In this document: positions 1-5,599 of the stretch, piece by piece
Layout of the letters: each line of letters starts with the position of its first letter
How positions within the stretch are numbered: the stretch's first letter is position 1
DNA from: an uncultured Collinsella sp.
Lineage (GTDB): Bacteria > Actinomycetota > Coriobacteriia > Coriobacteriales > Coriobacteriaceae
NCBI GenBank assembly: GCA_900757265.1
Contig: CAAENW010000089.1
Location: 1 to 5,599, forward strand
Reading direction: 5' to 3'
Length of the DNA stretch: 5,599 nucleotides
The notes under the pieces: model-generated
Database searches by the model: none
What the model saw: the letters and a program-made list of their open reading frames with translations, nothing else
Told to the model about the DNA's origin: nothing
Made by a program: the position numbers and the translations under genes

Positions 1-18
1 AACCGGGGCGGCCTTATT

Positions 19-56
19 TGATCCGTATGCGACGGAAGGATTGCGGATCATTTTTT
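19..56 (+). terminator. Rho-independent terminator of an upstream + strand gene
   Basis: Arms TGATCCG (19-25) and CGGATCA (44-50) pair perfectly. The stem extends inward by a T-G wobble (26/43) and an A-T pair (27/42), leaving a 14-nt loop, and six T residues (51-56) follow directly. On the - strand the hairpin is followed by AATAAGG rather than a T run, so it works well only in the + direction. It probably ends a gene lying before position 1 and converging on the nuclease gene, whose stop codon is at 81-83. The upstream gene is not visible, so its identity is unknown. Confidence 0.75.
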
Positions 57-80
57 GGGTTACGGGCGGCGCGGTCGGCC

Positions 81-1064
81 CTAGTCTCCGGATGCCTGGT
101 TGCGGCCGGTGGCGTAGTCGATCTGCACATGCGGCTGCAGGTTGTAGCAGTACACGTGGAAGCACAGGGTCTTACCGTGGTCCTCGATCGATTGTGCTTC
201 CAGACGAACGCCACGACAGACGAGTTCCTCTTCGTTGTACATGGGCGTGACGCGGTAGAGCACATGGTTGCCCGTGTCGCGGATGTAGTCGAGGATCTGC
301 TCTTCAAACGGCAGCATGCCCGTCTCGTTGAGATAGCGCGTGCCGGTGAGGAGATTCTTGCGATTGGCGTTCTCGCCGCAGAGCGACCAGGCGATGAGGT
401 GGCAGCGGTTGTAGAGACTCTGACTCGGAATAAAGTCGTAGCGCTGCTGATGCCATCCGGCGGGGTGGATACGCGAGATGTCGCCGCGCTTGCCCTGCCC
501 GAGCGACTCGGGGCCTACGCAGGCGAGCGCCTTGCGAGTGCGGCCCAGACTGTCGAGCTTGGAGAATTTCTTAAAGCAGCCCTCTTCGGTAGCTCGCTCG
601 TATTCGTCGAGCGTGAATGATGGCGTGCCCAACGGGTGCGTGCTGTCGGCGCGAAGGGCAGCGTAGGGGTTGCCGGCGTAGTCGGGAATGCTGCTGAGAT
701 ATACGCCGCGGGCGCGGTTGAGGTCGGGGTTTTCCACCTCGTCGATGGGGGTGGCGGCACTGTCTGTGGAGGCGTCGTCGCCGGTGTTAGTTGCGGCGGA
801 ATCGGAGCTATCGCCAGAGTCTTGGCTATTTTGAGAGTCCGAGGAGCTCGCTGTTCCCGATTCGAGCCGATCGACCAGGTCCGCCTCGTCGTCGGTGCGG
901 CCGGGGCTCTCGTTTTGTTTCTCGGCCAGAGCCACCGCCTGTTCATCGCTTTGCGGCGACAGCAGCTTGGGCGCCCCGTCGAGCGATCCCGTAAACAGCG
1001 CAAACCCCAGCACCACGGCGGTGCCGATGGAAAGTACTTGCTTGTAGGTGGACTTGCGCGACAT
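81..1064 (-). CDS. DNA/RNA non-specific endonuclease (EndA/DNA-entry nuclease type), exported
   Basis: This 327-residue protein carries the DNA/RNA non-specific nuclease fold (PF01223 type), whose members cut DNA and RNA with a catalytic His and a single metal ion. Residues 1-7 are basic and 8-27 hydrophobic, giving a signal peptide or membrane anchor. A Ser/Asp/Thr-rich low-complexity spacer covers about 60-107. The nuclease domain covers about 115-320. NRCH at 219-222 corresponds to the family (D/N)RGH motif, with H222 the likely catalytic base. N237 in RKNLLTGT and N246/E254 in LNETGMLPFE match conserved metal-ligand and active-site positions. GNHVLYRVTP (266-274 region) is also typical. 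The Cys in NRCH is, from memory, common in Gram-positive relatives, so it is not taken as inactivating. The ATG at 1064-1062 is preceded by AGGAG (1074-1070) five bases away. The protein probably acts at the outer surface, in nucleic-acid scavenging or DNA uptake; no competence genes are visible. It lies 119 bp downstream of the LacI gene on the same strand. A weak extended -10 (TGCTAGACT on the - strand, about 1098-1106) could give it its own promoter. Family assignment is firm, physiological role is not. Confidence 0.9.
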   Translation of the reverse strand: MSRKSTYKQVLSIGTAVVLGFALFTGSLDGAPKLLSPQSDEQAVALAEKQNESPGRTDDEADLVDRLESGTASSSDSQNSQDSGDSSDSAATNTGDDASTDSAATPIDEVENPDLNRARGVYLSSIPDYAGNPYAALRADSTHPLGTPSFTLDEYERATEEGCFKKFSKLDSLGRTRKALACVGPESLGQGKRGDISRIHPAGWHQQRYDFIPSQSLYNRCHLIAWSLCGENANRKNLLTGTRYLNETGMLPFEEQILDYIRDTGNHVLYRVTPMYNEEELVCRGVRLEAQSIEDHGKTLCFHVYCYNLQPHVQIDYATGRNQASGD

Positions 1065-1183
1065 TGAGGCTCCTGGATGGACGGTTGGGAATCTTCCAGT
1101 CTAGCAGGAGCCGGCAGAGGCCGTTCTATCGAACAAATACTCAAGATTTGGGATAGATGCTACTGATTAATTTGTCCCGCGGT

Positions 1184-2194
1184 CTAGATCGAGGTGGAGT
1201 CGAGCCAGTTGAGCTTGCACTCGAGAATGCGCTGCTCGCCGGGTTCGCTGCTGCCGTCAAGTAGGGCGAGCAGCATCTCGGCTGCTTCGCGACCTTCCTG
1301 GTCGACGGGCTCGATGATGGTGGAGACGGTCGGTGTGGTGAGATTAGTCCAGTCTTCGCAGTTGAGTCCCAAAAGGCCGATTTGCTGCGGAAGCAGATGG
1401 GCCATGGGCTGAAGTGCCTTGTAGACGCGGGGGAGCGCCCATTGGTTTTGGACAAAGATGAGCGTACGCTTGGCGGGGTTGAACTTGTATTTAAAGTAGT
1501 CGGTGAGCTCGTTGATTGACGGCCTGTTGTGATCGATGGGGATGGCTTTGTAGAGCTGCCCATTCGCGGCTAATGCCTCGGCATATCCCTGAAAACGTTC
1601 CATGCGGGTGCGCATTTCGGTCATATTGGCGGCAATGGAGAAAAAGTCCTCGTAGCCGGCATCGAGAAGCGCCTGCGTGGCGTTGTACACGCCGTCGTAG
1701 AGGTTGGTTTTGATCCAGCTGGTGCCTGGGCTGTAGATGGCCGCGTCAAAAAAGACGACGGGCTTGCCGGCGCGTCTAATGCGGTCGTGCACGGCTTTGA
1801 AGTTTGCCGTGGGCTGGATGATAAAGCCATCGACGCCCAGCGAGAGCATCTTGTCGACGTACATGAGCTCGGTCTCGGGGTTAAAGTTGCTCGTGCAAAC
1901 GACCGTCTGGTAGCCCGCGGGGAGCATGACCTGCTCCATGCCGTTGAGGACGAGGCCCGCCCACTTGTTGGTGTTATCCAAAATGATGATGGCAATGACG
2001 TGGGTCTGTTTGCCGGTGAGCGTTTGCGCTTGGGCGTTGGGAACGTATCCGAGTTCCTTGATGACGCGCGCAATCTTTGCCTGCGTCTTCTCGCTAAGCT
2101 TTTCTCGTTTGTCGTTGAGGTAATACGAGACGCTTGCCGTCGAGGTTCCCGCCTCTCGAGCGACGTCTGCGATCGTAACGCGCTGTTTTGCCAC
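1184..2194 (-). CDS. LacI-family transcriptional regulator
   Basis: This 336-residue repressor has the standard LacI/GalR layout. The N-terminal helix-turn-helix spans about residues 6-25 (VTIADVAREAGTSTASVSYYL). A hinge helix follows at about 46-60 (YVPNAQAQTLTGKQT). The periplasmic-binding-protein-like effector domain runs from about 62 to the end, with a typical IIEPVDQEGREAAEMLL segment. The start is set at GTG (2194-2192), because GGAAGGAG (2207-2200) lies five bases upstream and the protein then begins MAKQRVTIADV, the usual distance before the HTH. An ATG 12 codons further upstream (2230) has no such site and adds residues unlike the family. The gene is divergent from the PTS/GatZ operon, so its likely role is sugar-responsive repression of that operon, with a sugar or sugar phosphate as inducer. 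The ligand cannot be read from sequence. No strong terminator follows its stop, so read-through into the nuclease gene is possible. Confidence 0.93.
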   Translation of the reverse strand: MAKQRVTIADVAREAGTSTASVSYYLNDKREKLSEKTQAKIARVIKELGYVPNAQAQTLTGKQTHVIAIIILDNTNKWAGLVLNGMEQVMLPAGYQTVVCTSNFNPETELMYVDKMLSLGVDGFIIQPTANFKAVHDRIRRAGKPVVFFDAAIYSPGTSWIKTNLYDGVYNATQALLDAGYEDFFSIAANMTEMRTRMERFQGYAEALAANGQLYKAIPIDHNRPSINELTDYFKYKFNPAKRTLIFVQNQWALPRVYKALQPMAHLLPQQIGLLGLNCEDWTNLTTPTVSTIIEPVDQEGREAAEMLLALLDGSSEPGEQRILECKLNWLDSTSI

Positions 2195-2198
2195 AGCG

Positions 2199-2207
2199 AC
2201 TCCTTCC
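2199..2207 (-). promoter_or_regulatory. Shine-Dalgarno site fixing the GTG start of the LacI gene
   Basis: On the - strand this reads GGAAGGAGT and ends five bases before GTG at 2194. It is a near-full match to the 16S rRNA anti-SD sequence. It decides the GTG start over the in-frame ATG at 2230, which lacks a comparable site. Confidence 0.8.
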
Positions 2208-2479
2208 GACAGATGAGCATTTTCCAACATGATGACTTTGAGTCTTGGTGAGGGATACGCTTCGGTGAGCGACCTTTTCCTTTCATATGAGTATGCAACA
2301 AATGCGGTATACGGGTGGGGTCGAAATTTGTGACCGGCATGCGCATCTGCCGTCTACCGAGAAAATCAAATACTTCTTGACTTTTGAAATCGAGGGTAAA
2401 ATCGCAGGATTCATTTTTGGTTAAACGCATAACTAAATCGCATAACCAACGCTCTGACCAGCGCGTTTACCGAAATAAG

Positions 2480-2509
2480 CTGGCATTAAGAAAAACGAGC
2501 ACCTATATT
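2480..2509 (+). promoter_or_regulatory. Candidate sigma-70-type promoter of the PTS/GatZ operon
   Basis: CTGGCA (2480-2485; 4 of 6 to TTGACA) and TATATT (2504-2509; 5 of 6 to TATAAT) are separated by 18 bp. Transcription would start near 2516, giving a leader of about 95 nt before the PTS start codon. The position directly before a LacI-type palindrome supports it. The -35 is only moderate, so this is an inference. Confidence 0.5.
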
Positions 2510-2510
2510 G

Positions 2511-2526
2511 GTCTTGTCGAAAAGAC
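2511..2526. promoter_or_regulatory. Candidate operator for the divergent LacI-family repressor
   Basis: GTCTTGTCGAAAAGAC is a 16-bp palindrome centred on CG (2518-2519), with 6 of 7 arm positions complementary; only G2516/A2521 breaks symmetry. LacI/GalR-family proteins characteristically bind even-length palindromes of this size with a central CG. The site covers the expected transcription start of the PTS operon, where a bound repressor would block RNA polymerase. The same bases could form a small RNA hairpin (GTCTT/AAGAC), but the location and the divergent LacI gene favour an operator. Confidence 0.55.
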
Positions 2527-2599
2527 AGCAAGTCCAAACGGCAGGGGATGCTCCGGAGGCCTCCGCAAACGGTGTCTTGCGCACGCAACTCTATGAAAA

Positions 2600-2606
2600 G
2601 AGGGAA
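2600..2606 (+). promoter_or_regulatory. Ribosome binding site fixing the PTS start
   Basis: GAGGGA (2600-2605) lies four to five bases before ATG 2610. This places the start exactly at the beginning of the EIIB domain (MKIVGVAACT). An upstream in-frame TTG at 2508 would add 34 residues unrelated to the family and would start before the predicted transcription start. Confidence 0.7.
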
Positions 2607-2609
2607 GCA

Positions 2610-4082
2610 ATGAAGATCGTAGGCGTTGCCGCCTGTACCGTGGGTATCGCCCACACGTATATGGCCCAGAAGGCGATTCAAGACGAATGCGCCGCCCGTG
2701 GCATCGAGTGCAAGGTCGAGGCTCAGGGTGGCCTGGGTATCGAGAATGAGCTCACGCAGGAAGACGTGGACTCCGCCGACCTGGTCCTGGAGTCCGTCGA
2801 CGTGGGTGTCGAGAACGAGGACCGTTTTGAGCAGAAGATGGCCGAGGGCAAGTTCCTCAAGGTCGGTACCTCGGATGTAATCGCCGATCCGGTAAAGATC
2901 ATCGACCAGGCTGTTGAGATCATCAAGGCGACGGGCGGCTCCGTTGACGCGCCCAAGGCCGAGGCCAAGGCAGAGAAGAAGGCCGTCTCCGCTGCCCCGC
3001 AGGCCCCGACACCGGCGTCCAAGCAGTCCATCTTTGCCGATCCTGGCAAGACGCTGCTCAATGCATTCAATACCGGCGTTTCCTATTTTATCCCCATTGT
3101 CGTTATCGGCGGCGTGTTCCTCGCCTTCTCACTGGCATCCGGCACCGCCGGCGCCAATGGCATGGAGGTTACGAACCCGCTGATGGTGAGTCTTAACACC
3201 ATCGGTATGGCCGGCATCTCCATGATGATCCCGGTGCTTGCGGCATACATCTCCTACTCGATGGCCGGCAAGCCCGCGCTCGCCCCTGGTTTTGTCCTGG
3301 GCTACCTGGTCAACAACGCAGTCGTTACCCCTAGCGGCAACAGCGTTTCGACCGGTTTCTTGGGCGCCATGATCATGGCGGTCATCTGCGGCTACTTTGT
3401 CCGCTGGATGAAGACCTGGAAGGTCAACAACACCATCCAGACCATCATGCCCATCCTGATCATCCCGATTCTGACCTCGCTTGTCCTGGGTATGGCCTAT
3501 ATCTACATTCTGGCCACGCCGCTTGGCTTTGTGATGGACTGGCTCACCAGCGTGCTCGGCAGCCTGCAGGGCGGCTCCGCTGTTGTCCTTGGTCTGGTCA
3601 TTGGCGTTATGACCGCCTTCGACATGGGTGGCCCCATCAACAAGACCGCCTCGACCTTTACCATGGCTATCATGGCATCCGGCATCTATGGCCCCAACGG
3701 TATGTTCCGCGTTGCCGTCGCCGTTCCCCCGATCGCCTGTGGCCTCGCTGCGCTCATCGCAAAGACCAAGTTCGATGACGCCGACCGTCAGATGGGCATC
3801 TCCGCACTGTTCATGGGCTGCATCGGTATTACCGAGGGCGCCATTCCCTTCGCGGTCAAGGATCTTGGCCACACCCTGCCCGGCATCTGCATCGGCTCTG
3901 CCGTGGGTGCGGCACTCGCCGCCTTCCAGGGTATCGACTGCTACGTCCCACACGGTGGCTTTATCGTCGCCCTTGCCACCAACAACGTCGCGCTGTTCTG
4001 CCTGGACATCGTGATTGGATCCGTGGTCGCCGCTGCAATCCTGATTGCCATGAAACCCACGCTCGATAAGCAGGCCAAGTAA
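2610..4082 (+). CDS. PTS fructose-family transporter, EIIBC component
   Basis: This 490-residue integral membrane permease imports a sugar and phosphorylates it with phosphate relayed from PEP through EI, HPr and EIIA. The EIIB domain covers about 1-105, with C9 as the phosphorylated cysteine in ACTVGIAHT; the usual fructose-family loop is ACPTGIAHT, so the two residues after the Cys differ. An Ala/Pro/Lys-rich linker spans about 109-139. The EIIC domain covers about 140-484, with many hydrophobic segments, GGPINKTAS (340-348) and the family signature GITEGAIPFA (406-415), followed by PHGG (447-450). There is no EIIA domain, so EIIA must come from another gene, not seen here. The gene is first in a + strand unit with the GatZ-like gene 144 bp downstream and is divergent from a LacI regulator. 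The likely substrate is a ketose or polyol entering a tagatose/fructose phosphate route, inferred only from the GatZ neighbour. Family is firm, substrate unknown. Confidence 0.93.
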   Translation: MKIVGVAACTVGIAHTYMAQKAIQDECAARGIECKVEAQGGLGIENELTQEDVDSADLVLESVDVGVENEDRFEQKMAEGKFLKVGTSDVIADPVKIIDQAVEIIKATGGSVDAPKAEAKAEKKAVSAAPQAPTPASKQSIFADPGKTLLNAFNTGVSYFIPIVVIGGVFLAFSLASGTAGANGMEVTNPLMVSLNTIGMAGISMMIPVLAAYISYSMAGKPALAPGFVLGYLVNNAVVTPSGNSVSTGFLGAMIMAVICGYFVRWMKTWKVNNTIQTIMPILIIPILTSLVLGMAYIYILATPLGFVMDWLTSVLGSLQGGSAVVLGLVIGVMTAFDMGGPINKTASTFTMAIMASGIYGPNGMFRVAVAVPPIACGLAALIAKTKFDDADRQMGISALFMGCIGITEGAIPFAVKDLGHTLPGICIGSAVGAALAAFQGIDCYVPHGGFIVALATNNVALFCLDIVIGSVVAAAILIAMKPTLDKQAK

Positions 4083-4096
4083 ACCTTTAAGGACTC

Positions 4097-4134
4097 CGGT
4101 TGTGCGGAGGGATGGATTTGACTCCGCACAACCG
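4097..4134 (+). repeat. Strong intercistronic stem-loop between PTS and GatZ genes
   Basis: The arm CGGTTGTGCGGAG (4097-4109) pairs perfectly over 13 bp with CTCCGCACAACCG (4122-4134), leaving a 12-nt loop. It begins 14 bases after the PTS stop. The following bases, TCCCTACACAAC, contain no T-tract, so it is not a classical intrinsic terminator. A stem this stable between two operon genes more likely protects the upstream mRNA end from 3' exonucleases or marks a processing site, giving different levels of permease and GatZ-like protein. Function is inferred; the structure is directly visible. Confidence 0.7.
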
Positions 4135-4166
4135 TCCCTACACAACAAAATTCATCCGTACTGATA

Positions 4167-4185
4167 GGGCCCGCATCTGGGTCCC
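4167..4185 (+). repeat. Small GC-rich hairpin in the GatZ leader
   Basis: GGGCCC (4167-4172) can pair with GGGTCCC (4179-4185), leaving one bulged T (4182) and a 6-nt loop. It sits about 25 bases before the GatZ ribosome site. It may modulate mRNA stability or translation, or mean nothing; the T-rich stretch nearby (4193-4196) is too short and distant for a convincing terminator. Confidence 0.3.
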
Positions 4186-4226
4186 AGGGAACTTTTGTCA
4201 AAAATCCTCTGGAGAAGGAGAACAAA

Positions 4227-5501
4227 ATGTCCAACCTCACCATCCGCCAGGCCGTTCAGGGCATGCTCAAGCTGCAGGATAGCGGCGATCACGCAACCAT
4301 GGTCGGCATTGGTCCCATGAGCCCCAACCTGATTCAGGCCGTGTTCGAGCTTGCCAAGGACGAGGATTTCCCGCCCATGTTTATCGCTAGCCGCAACCAG
4401 GTCGATATGGACGAGATGGGCGCCGGCTACGTCAACGGCTGGGACCAGACGCGCTTTGCCGCCGACATTAAGAAGGTTGCCGATGAGGTGGGCTACACCG
4501 GTCCGTACTACCTGTGCCGCGATCACGGCGGTCCGTGGCAGCGCGACGAGGAGCGTAACGCCCACCTGCCCGAGGACGAGGCCATGGAGCTCGCCCGCAA
4601 GTCCTTTGTCGCCGACATGGAGGCGGGCTTTGACCTGCTGATGGTCGACCCCACCAAGGACCCCTATCAGATCGGCAAGGTTATTCCGCTCGACGTGGTG
4701 CTTCGCCGTACGATCGATCTTATCGACTACCTTGAGCAATACCGTCGTGAGCATAACCTTCCCGAGGTCGCCTATGAGGTCGGTACCGAGGAGACCAATG
4801 GCGGCTTGACCTCTACCGATAAGTACGAGGAGTTCATTTCTCAGCTGCAGCCCGAGCTCGAGAAGCGTGGCTGCCCCATGCCCACCTTTATCGTCGGCCA
4901 GACCGGTACGCTCACCCGTTGGACCGAGCAGGTCGGTCATTACAACTTTAAGAATGCCCGCGAGCTCGCCGATATGGCCAAGCGCTACGGCGTGGGCCTG
5001 AAGGAGCACAACGCCGACTACCTGGATGACGCGACGTTGCTCGAGCACATCCCGGCTCACGTGACGGCCTCCAATGTCGCCCCTCAGTACGGCACTGAGG
5101 AGACCCGCGCTTACCTCAAGCTCTGCGCTACCGAGCAGATTCTGGTCGACAACGGCCTGTGCGACGATCCCTCCGACCTGTATCACACGCTGCTGGTCAA
5201 GGCTATCAAGACCGAGCGTTGGCGCAAGTGGATGACCGGCGACGACGTCAACCTGCAGGTTGACGACATCCTGGCCGACGACGAGCTCAGCCTGAAGATT
5301 CTGGATGTCTCCGGCCACTACGCGTTCAACGATCCCGAGGTCAAGGAGCAGGTCGAGAAGCTCTACCGCAACCTCGCTGCCCAAGACATCGACGGCAAGC
5401 GCTTTGTGATCGAGCACATCAAGCGCCCGATCAAGCAGTACGTCGTCGGCCTTAACCTCAAGGGCGTCACGAGCCGCATCGAGAAGGCTCTCGAGGACTA
5501 G
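4227..5501 (+). CDS. GatZ/KbaZ-family protein (class II D-tagatose-bisphosphate aldolase, non-catalytic subunit; possible sugar-phosphate epimerase)
   Basis: This 424-residue soluble TIM-barrel-type protein resembles GatZ/KbaZ (PF08013, COG4573). Visible family marks are ASRNQVD (54-60, as in the GatZ SNQVN segment), RDHGGP (98-103, matching GGDHLGP), VGTEETNGG (185-193, matching GTEVPVPGG), LKEHNADYL (258-266) and ASNVAPQYG (281-289, the region of GatZ GPALTFALR). D99/H100, E188 and H261 are candidate metal or active-site residues by analogy with class II aldolases. The length matches the family (about 420). GatZ was described as a stabilising partner of the aldolase GatY, but some GatZ-like proteins have been reported to act as tagatose-6-phosphate/fructose-6-phosphate 4-epimerases. 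No GatY lies in the window, so an independent enzyme is plausible. The start is ATG 4227, six bases after AAGGAG (4215-4220). Lysine codons appear to be all AAG, suggesting high expression. It is probably co-transcribed with the PTS gene. The family call is good; the exact reaction is unresolved. Confidence 0.85.
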   Translation: MSNLTIRQAVQGMLKLQDSGDHATMVGIGPMSPNLIQAVFELAKDEDFPPMFIASRNQVDMDEMGAGYVNGWDQTRFAADIKKVADEVGYTGPYYLCRDHGGPWQRDEERNAHLPEDEAMELARKSFVADMEAGFDLLMVDPTKDPYQIGKVIPLDVVLRRTIDLIDYLEQYRREHNLPEVAYEVGTEETNGGLTSTDKYEEFISQLQPELEKRGCPMPTFIVGQTGTLTRWTEQVGHYNFKNARELADMAKRYGVGLKEHNADYLDDATLLEHIPAHVTASNVAPQYGTEETRAYLKLCATEQILVDNGLCDDPSDLYHTLLVKAIKTERWRKWMTGDDVNLQVDDILADDELSLKILDVSGHYAFNDPEVKEQVEKLYRNLAAQDIDGKRFVIEHIKRPIKQYVVGLNLKGVTSRIEKALED

Positions 5502-5506
5502 GTAGT

Positions 5507-5530
5507 TCCGGCGTTTTGACAAACGCCGGA
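5507..5530 (+). terminator. Perfect hairpin after the GatZ gene (possible terminator without T-tract)
   Basis: TCCGGCGTTT (5507-5516) pairs perfectly with AAACGCCGGA (5521-5530) around a TGAC tetraloop, starting five bases after the GatZ stop codon. No T-tract follows on either strand, so termination would be weak or Rho-assisted, or the hairpin acts as an mRNA end-stabiliser with read-through into a following gene. The remaining 69 bases of the window are GC-rich and contain no gene I can support. Confidence 0.5.
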
Positions 5531-5599
5531 CCGGTCGACGCTGCGCGGGCATCTGCCGGGCAATCTGGCGCTCAAGCCGTCGCTCGCGTACCAAAGTAC

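Larger units (their letters stand above)
2195..2609. other. Divergent control region between the LacI gene and the PTS operon
   Basis: This 415-bp stretch holds no convincing gene. Next to the LacI start is its ribosome site. At 2319-2335 there is an imperfect palindrome with GGTC/GACC ends. At 2339-2346 ATGCGCAT is a short perfect palindrome. The central part (about 2360-2500) is AT-richer than its surroundings. Within it, two copies of CGCATAAC (2426-2433, 2439-2446) sit inside an inverted pair TTGGTTA/TAACCAA (2417-2423/2443-2449). The best promoter for the PTS operon is at 2480-2509, followed by a LacI-type operator candidate at 2511-2526. The remaining ~90 bases form a leader with potential stem-loops before the PTS start. 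I found no strong - strand promoter for the LacI gene. A TTGACT (2377-2382) and TAAAAT (2397-2402) pair is separated by only 14 bp. Confidence 0.6.

Noticed and set aside
18..1067. Long + strand open frames opposite the nuclease gene
   Set aside because: Their translations are low-complexity (V/A/G/R-rich) and lack any family motif, while the - strand frame encodes a clear nuclease; they reflect GC-rich antisense reading.
1123..1134. SOS/LexA-box-like GTTCTATCGAAC upstream of the nuclease gene
   Set aside because: The half-sites are in the opposite order (GTTC-N4-GAAC) from the Gram-positive LexA box (GAAC-N4-GTTC), on both strands.
2386..2401. Catabolite-control (cre-like) site beginning TGAAATCG
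   Set aside because: Only the left half resembles a cre site; the right half has no matching symmetry.
2377..2402. TTGACT plus TAAAAT as a promoter for the PTS operon
   Set aside because: Both boxes are good, but the spacer is only 14 bp, too short for a normal sigma-70 promoter; the 2480-2509 candidate fits better.
2508..2609. Upstream in-frame TTG start extending the PTS protein by 34 residues
   Set aside because: No ribosome site precedes it, it lies before the predicted transcription start, the added residues do not resemble EIIB, and the ATG at 2610 has a good site.
2593..2613. Six-codon reading frame (MKRGKQ) whose TGA overlaps the PTS start codon
   Set aside because: No Shine-Dalgarno sequence lies before its ATG; it mostly translates the PTS ribosome site itself and is probably chance.
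4193..4203. TTTTGTCAAAA near the GatZ ribosome site as a second LacI operator
   Set aside because: It shares TTGTC and AAAA with the 2511-2526 site but lacks the central CG spacing and the outer arms; an AT-rich short palindrome is likely by chance.
5531..5599. Possible start or end of another gene at the right edge
   Set aside because: Several frames are open over these 69 bases, but there is no start codon with a ribosome site and no recognisable protein segment.

Overview
The window looks like a chromosomal segment of a high-GC Gram-positive gut anaerobe, most likely a Coriobacteriia member such as Collinsella. This is inferred from gene content, strong AAGGAG-type ribosome sites, GC-rich codon use (lysine almost always AAG in the sugar genes) and protein flavour; no marker gene proves the taxon.

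Layout from left to right. Positions 19-56 hold a rho-independent terminator reading on the + strand, which marks the end of an unseen + strand gene converging on the first gene here. Positions 81-1064 (- strand) encode a membrane-anchored or secreted DNA/RNA non-specific nuclease of the EndA/DNA-entry type, with a Ser/Asp-rich spacer after its N-terminal hydrophobic segment. Positions 1184-2194 (- strand) encode a LacI-family repressor starting at GTG. A 415-bp divergent control region follows. Then come two + strand genes: a fructose-family PTS EIIBC permease (2610-4082) and a GatZ/KbaZ-family protein (4227-5501), annotated in databases as the non-catalytic subunit of class II D-tagatose-bisphosphate aldolase.

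How it fits together (inference): the LacI protein is the local repressor of a PTS/GatZ sugar operon. A promoter candidate (2480-2509) is followed directly by a 16-bp near-perfect palindrome with a central CG (2511-2526), the typical form of a LacI-family operator and placed over the expected transcription start. The permease would import and phosphorylate a ketose or related sugar, and the GatZ-like protein would act on the sugar phosphate. No EIIA domain, kinase or catalytic aldolase (GatY/KbaY) is in the window. Strong perfect hairpins follow the permease gene (13-bp stem) and the GatZ-like gene (10-bp stem); neither has a T-tract, so they look more like mRNA-processing or stability elements than classical terminators.

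The window is a fairly ordinary carbohydrate-utilisation locus. The points most worth checking are the predicted operator, the GatZ-like protein without its aldolase partner, and the variant EIIB active-site loop.
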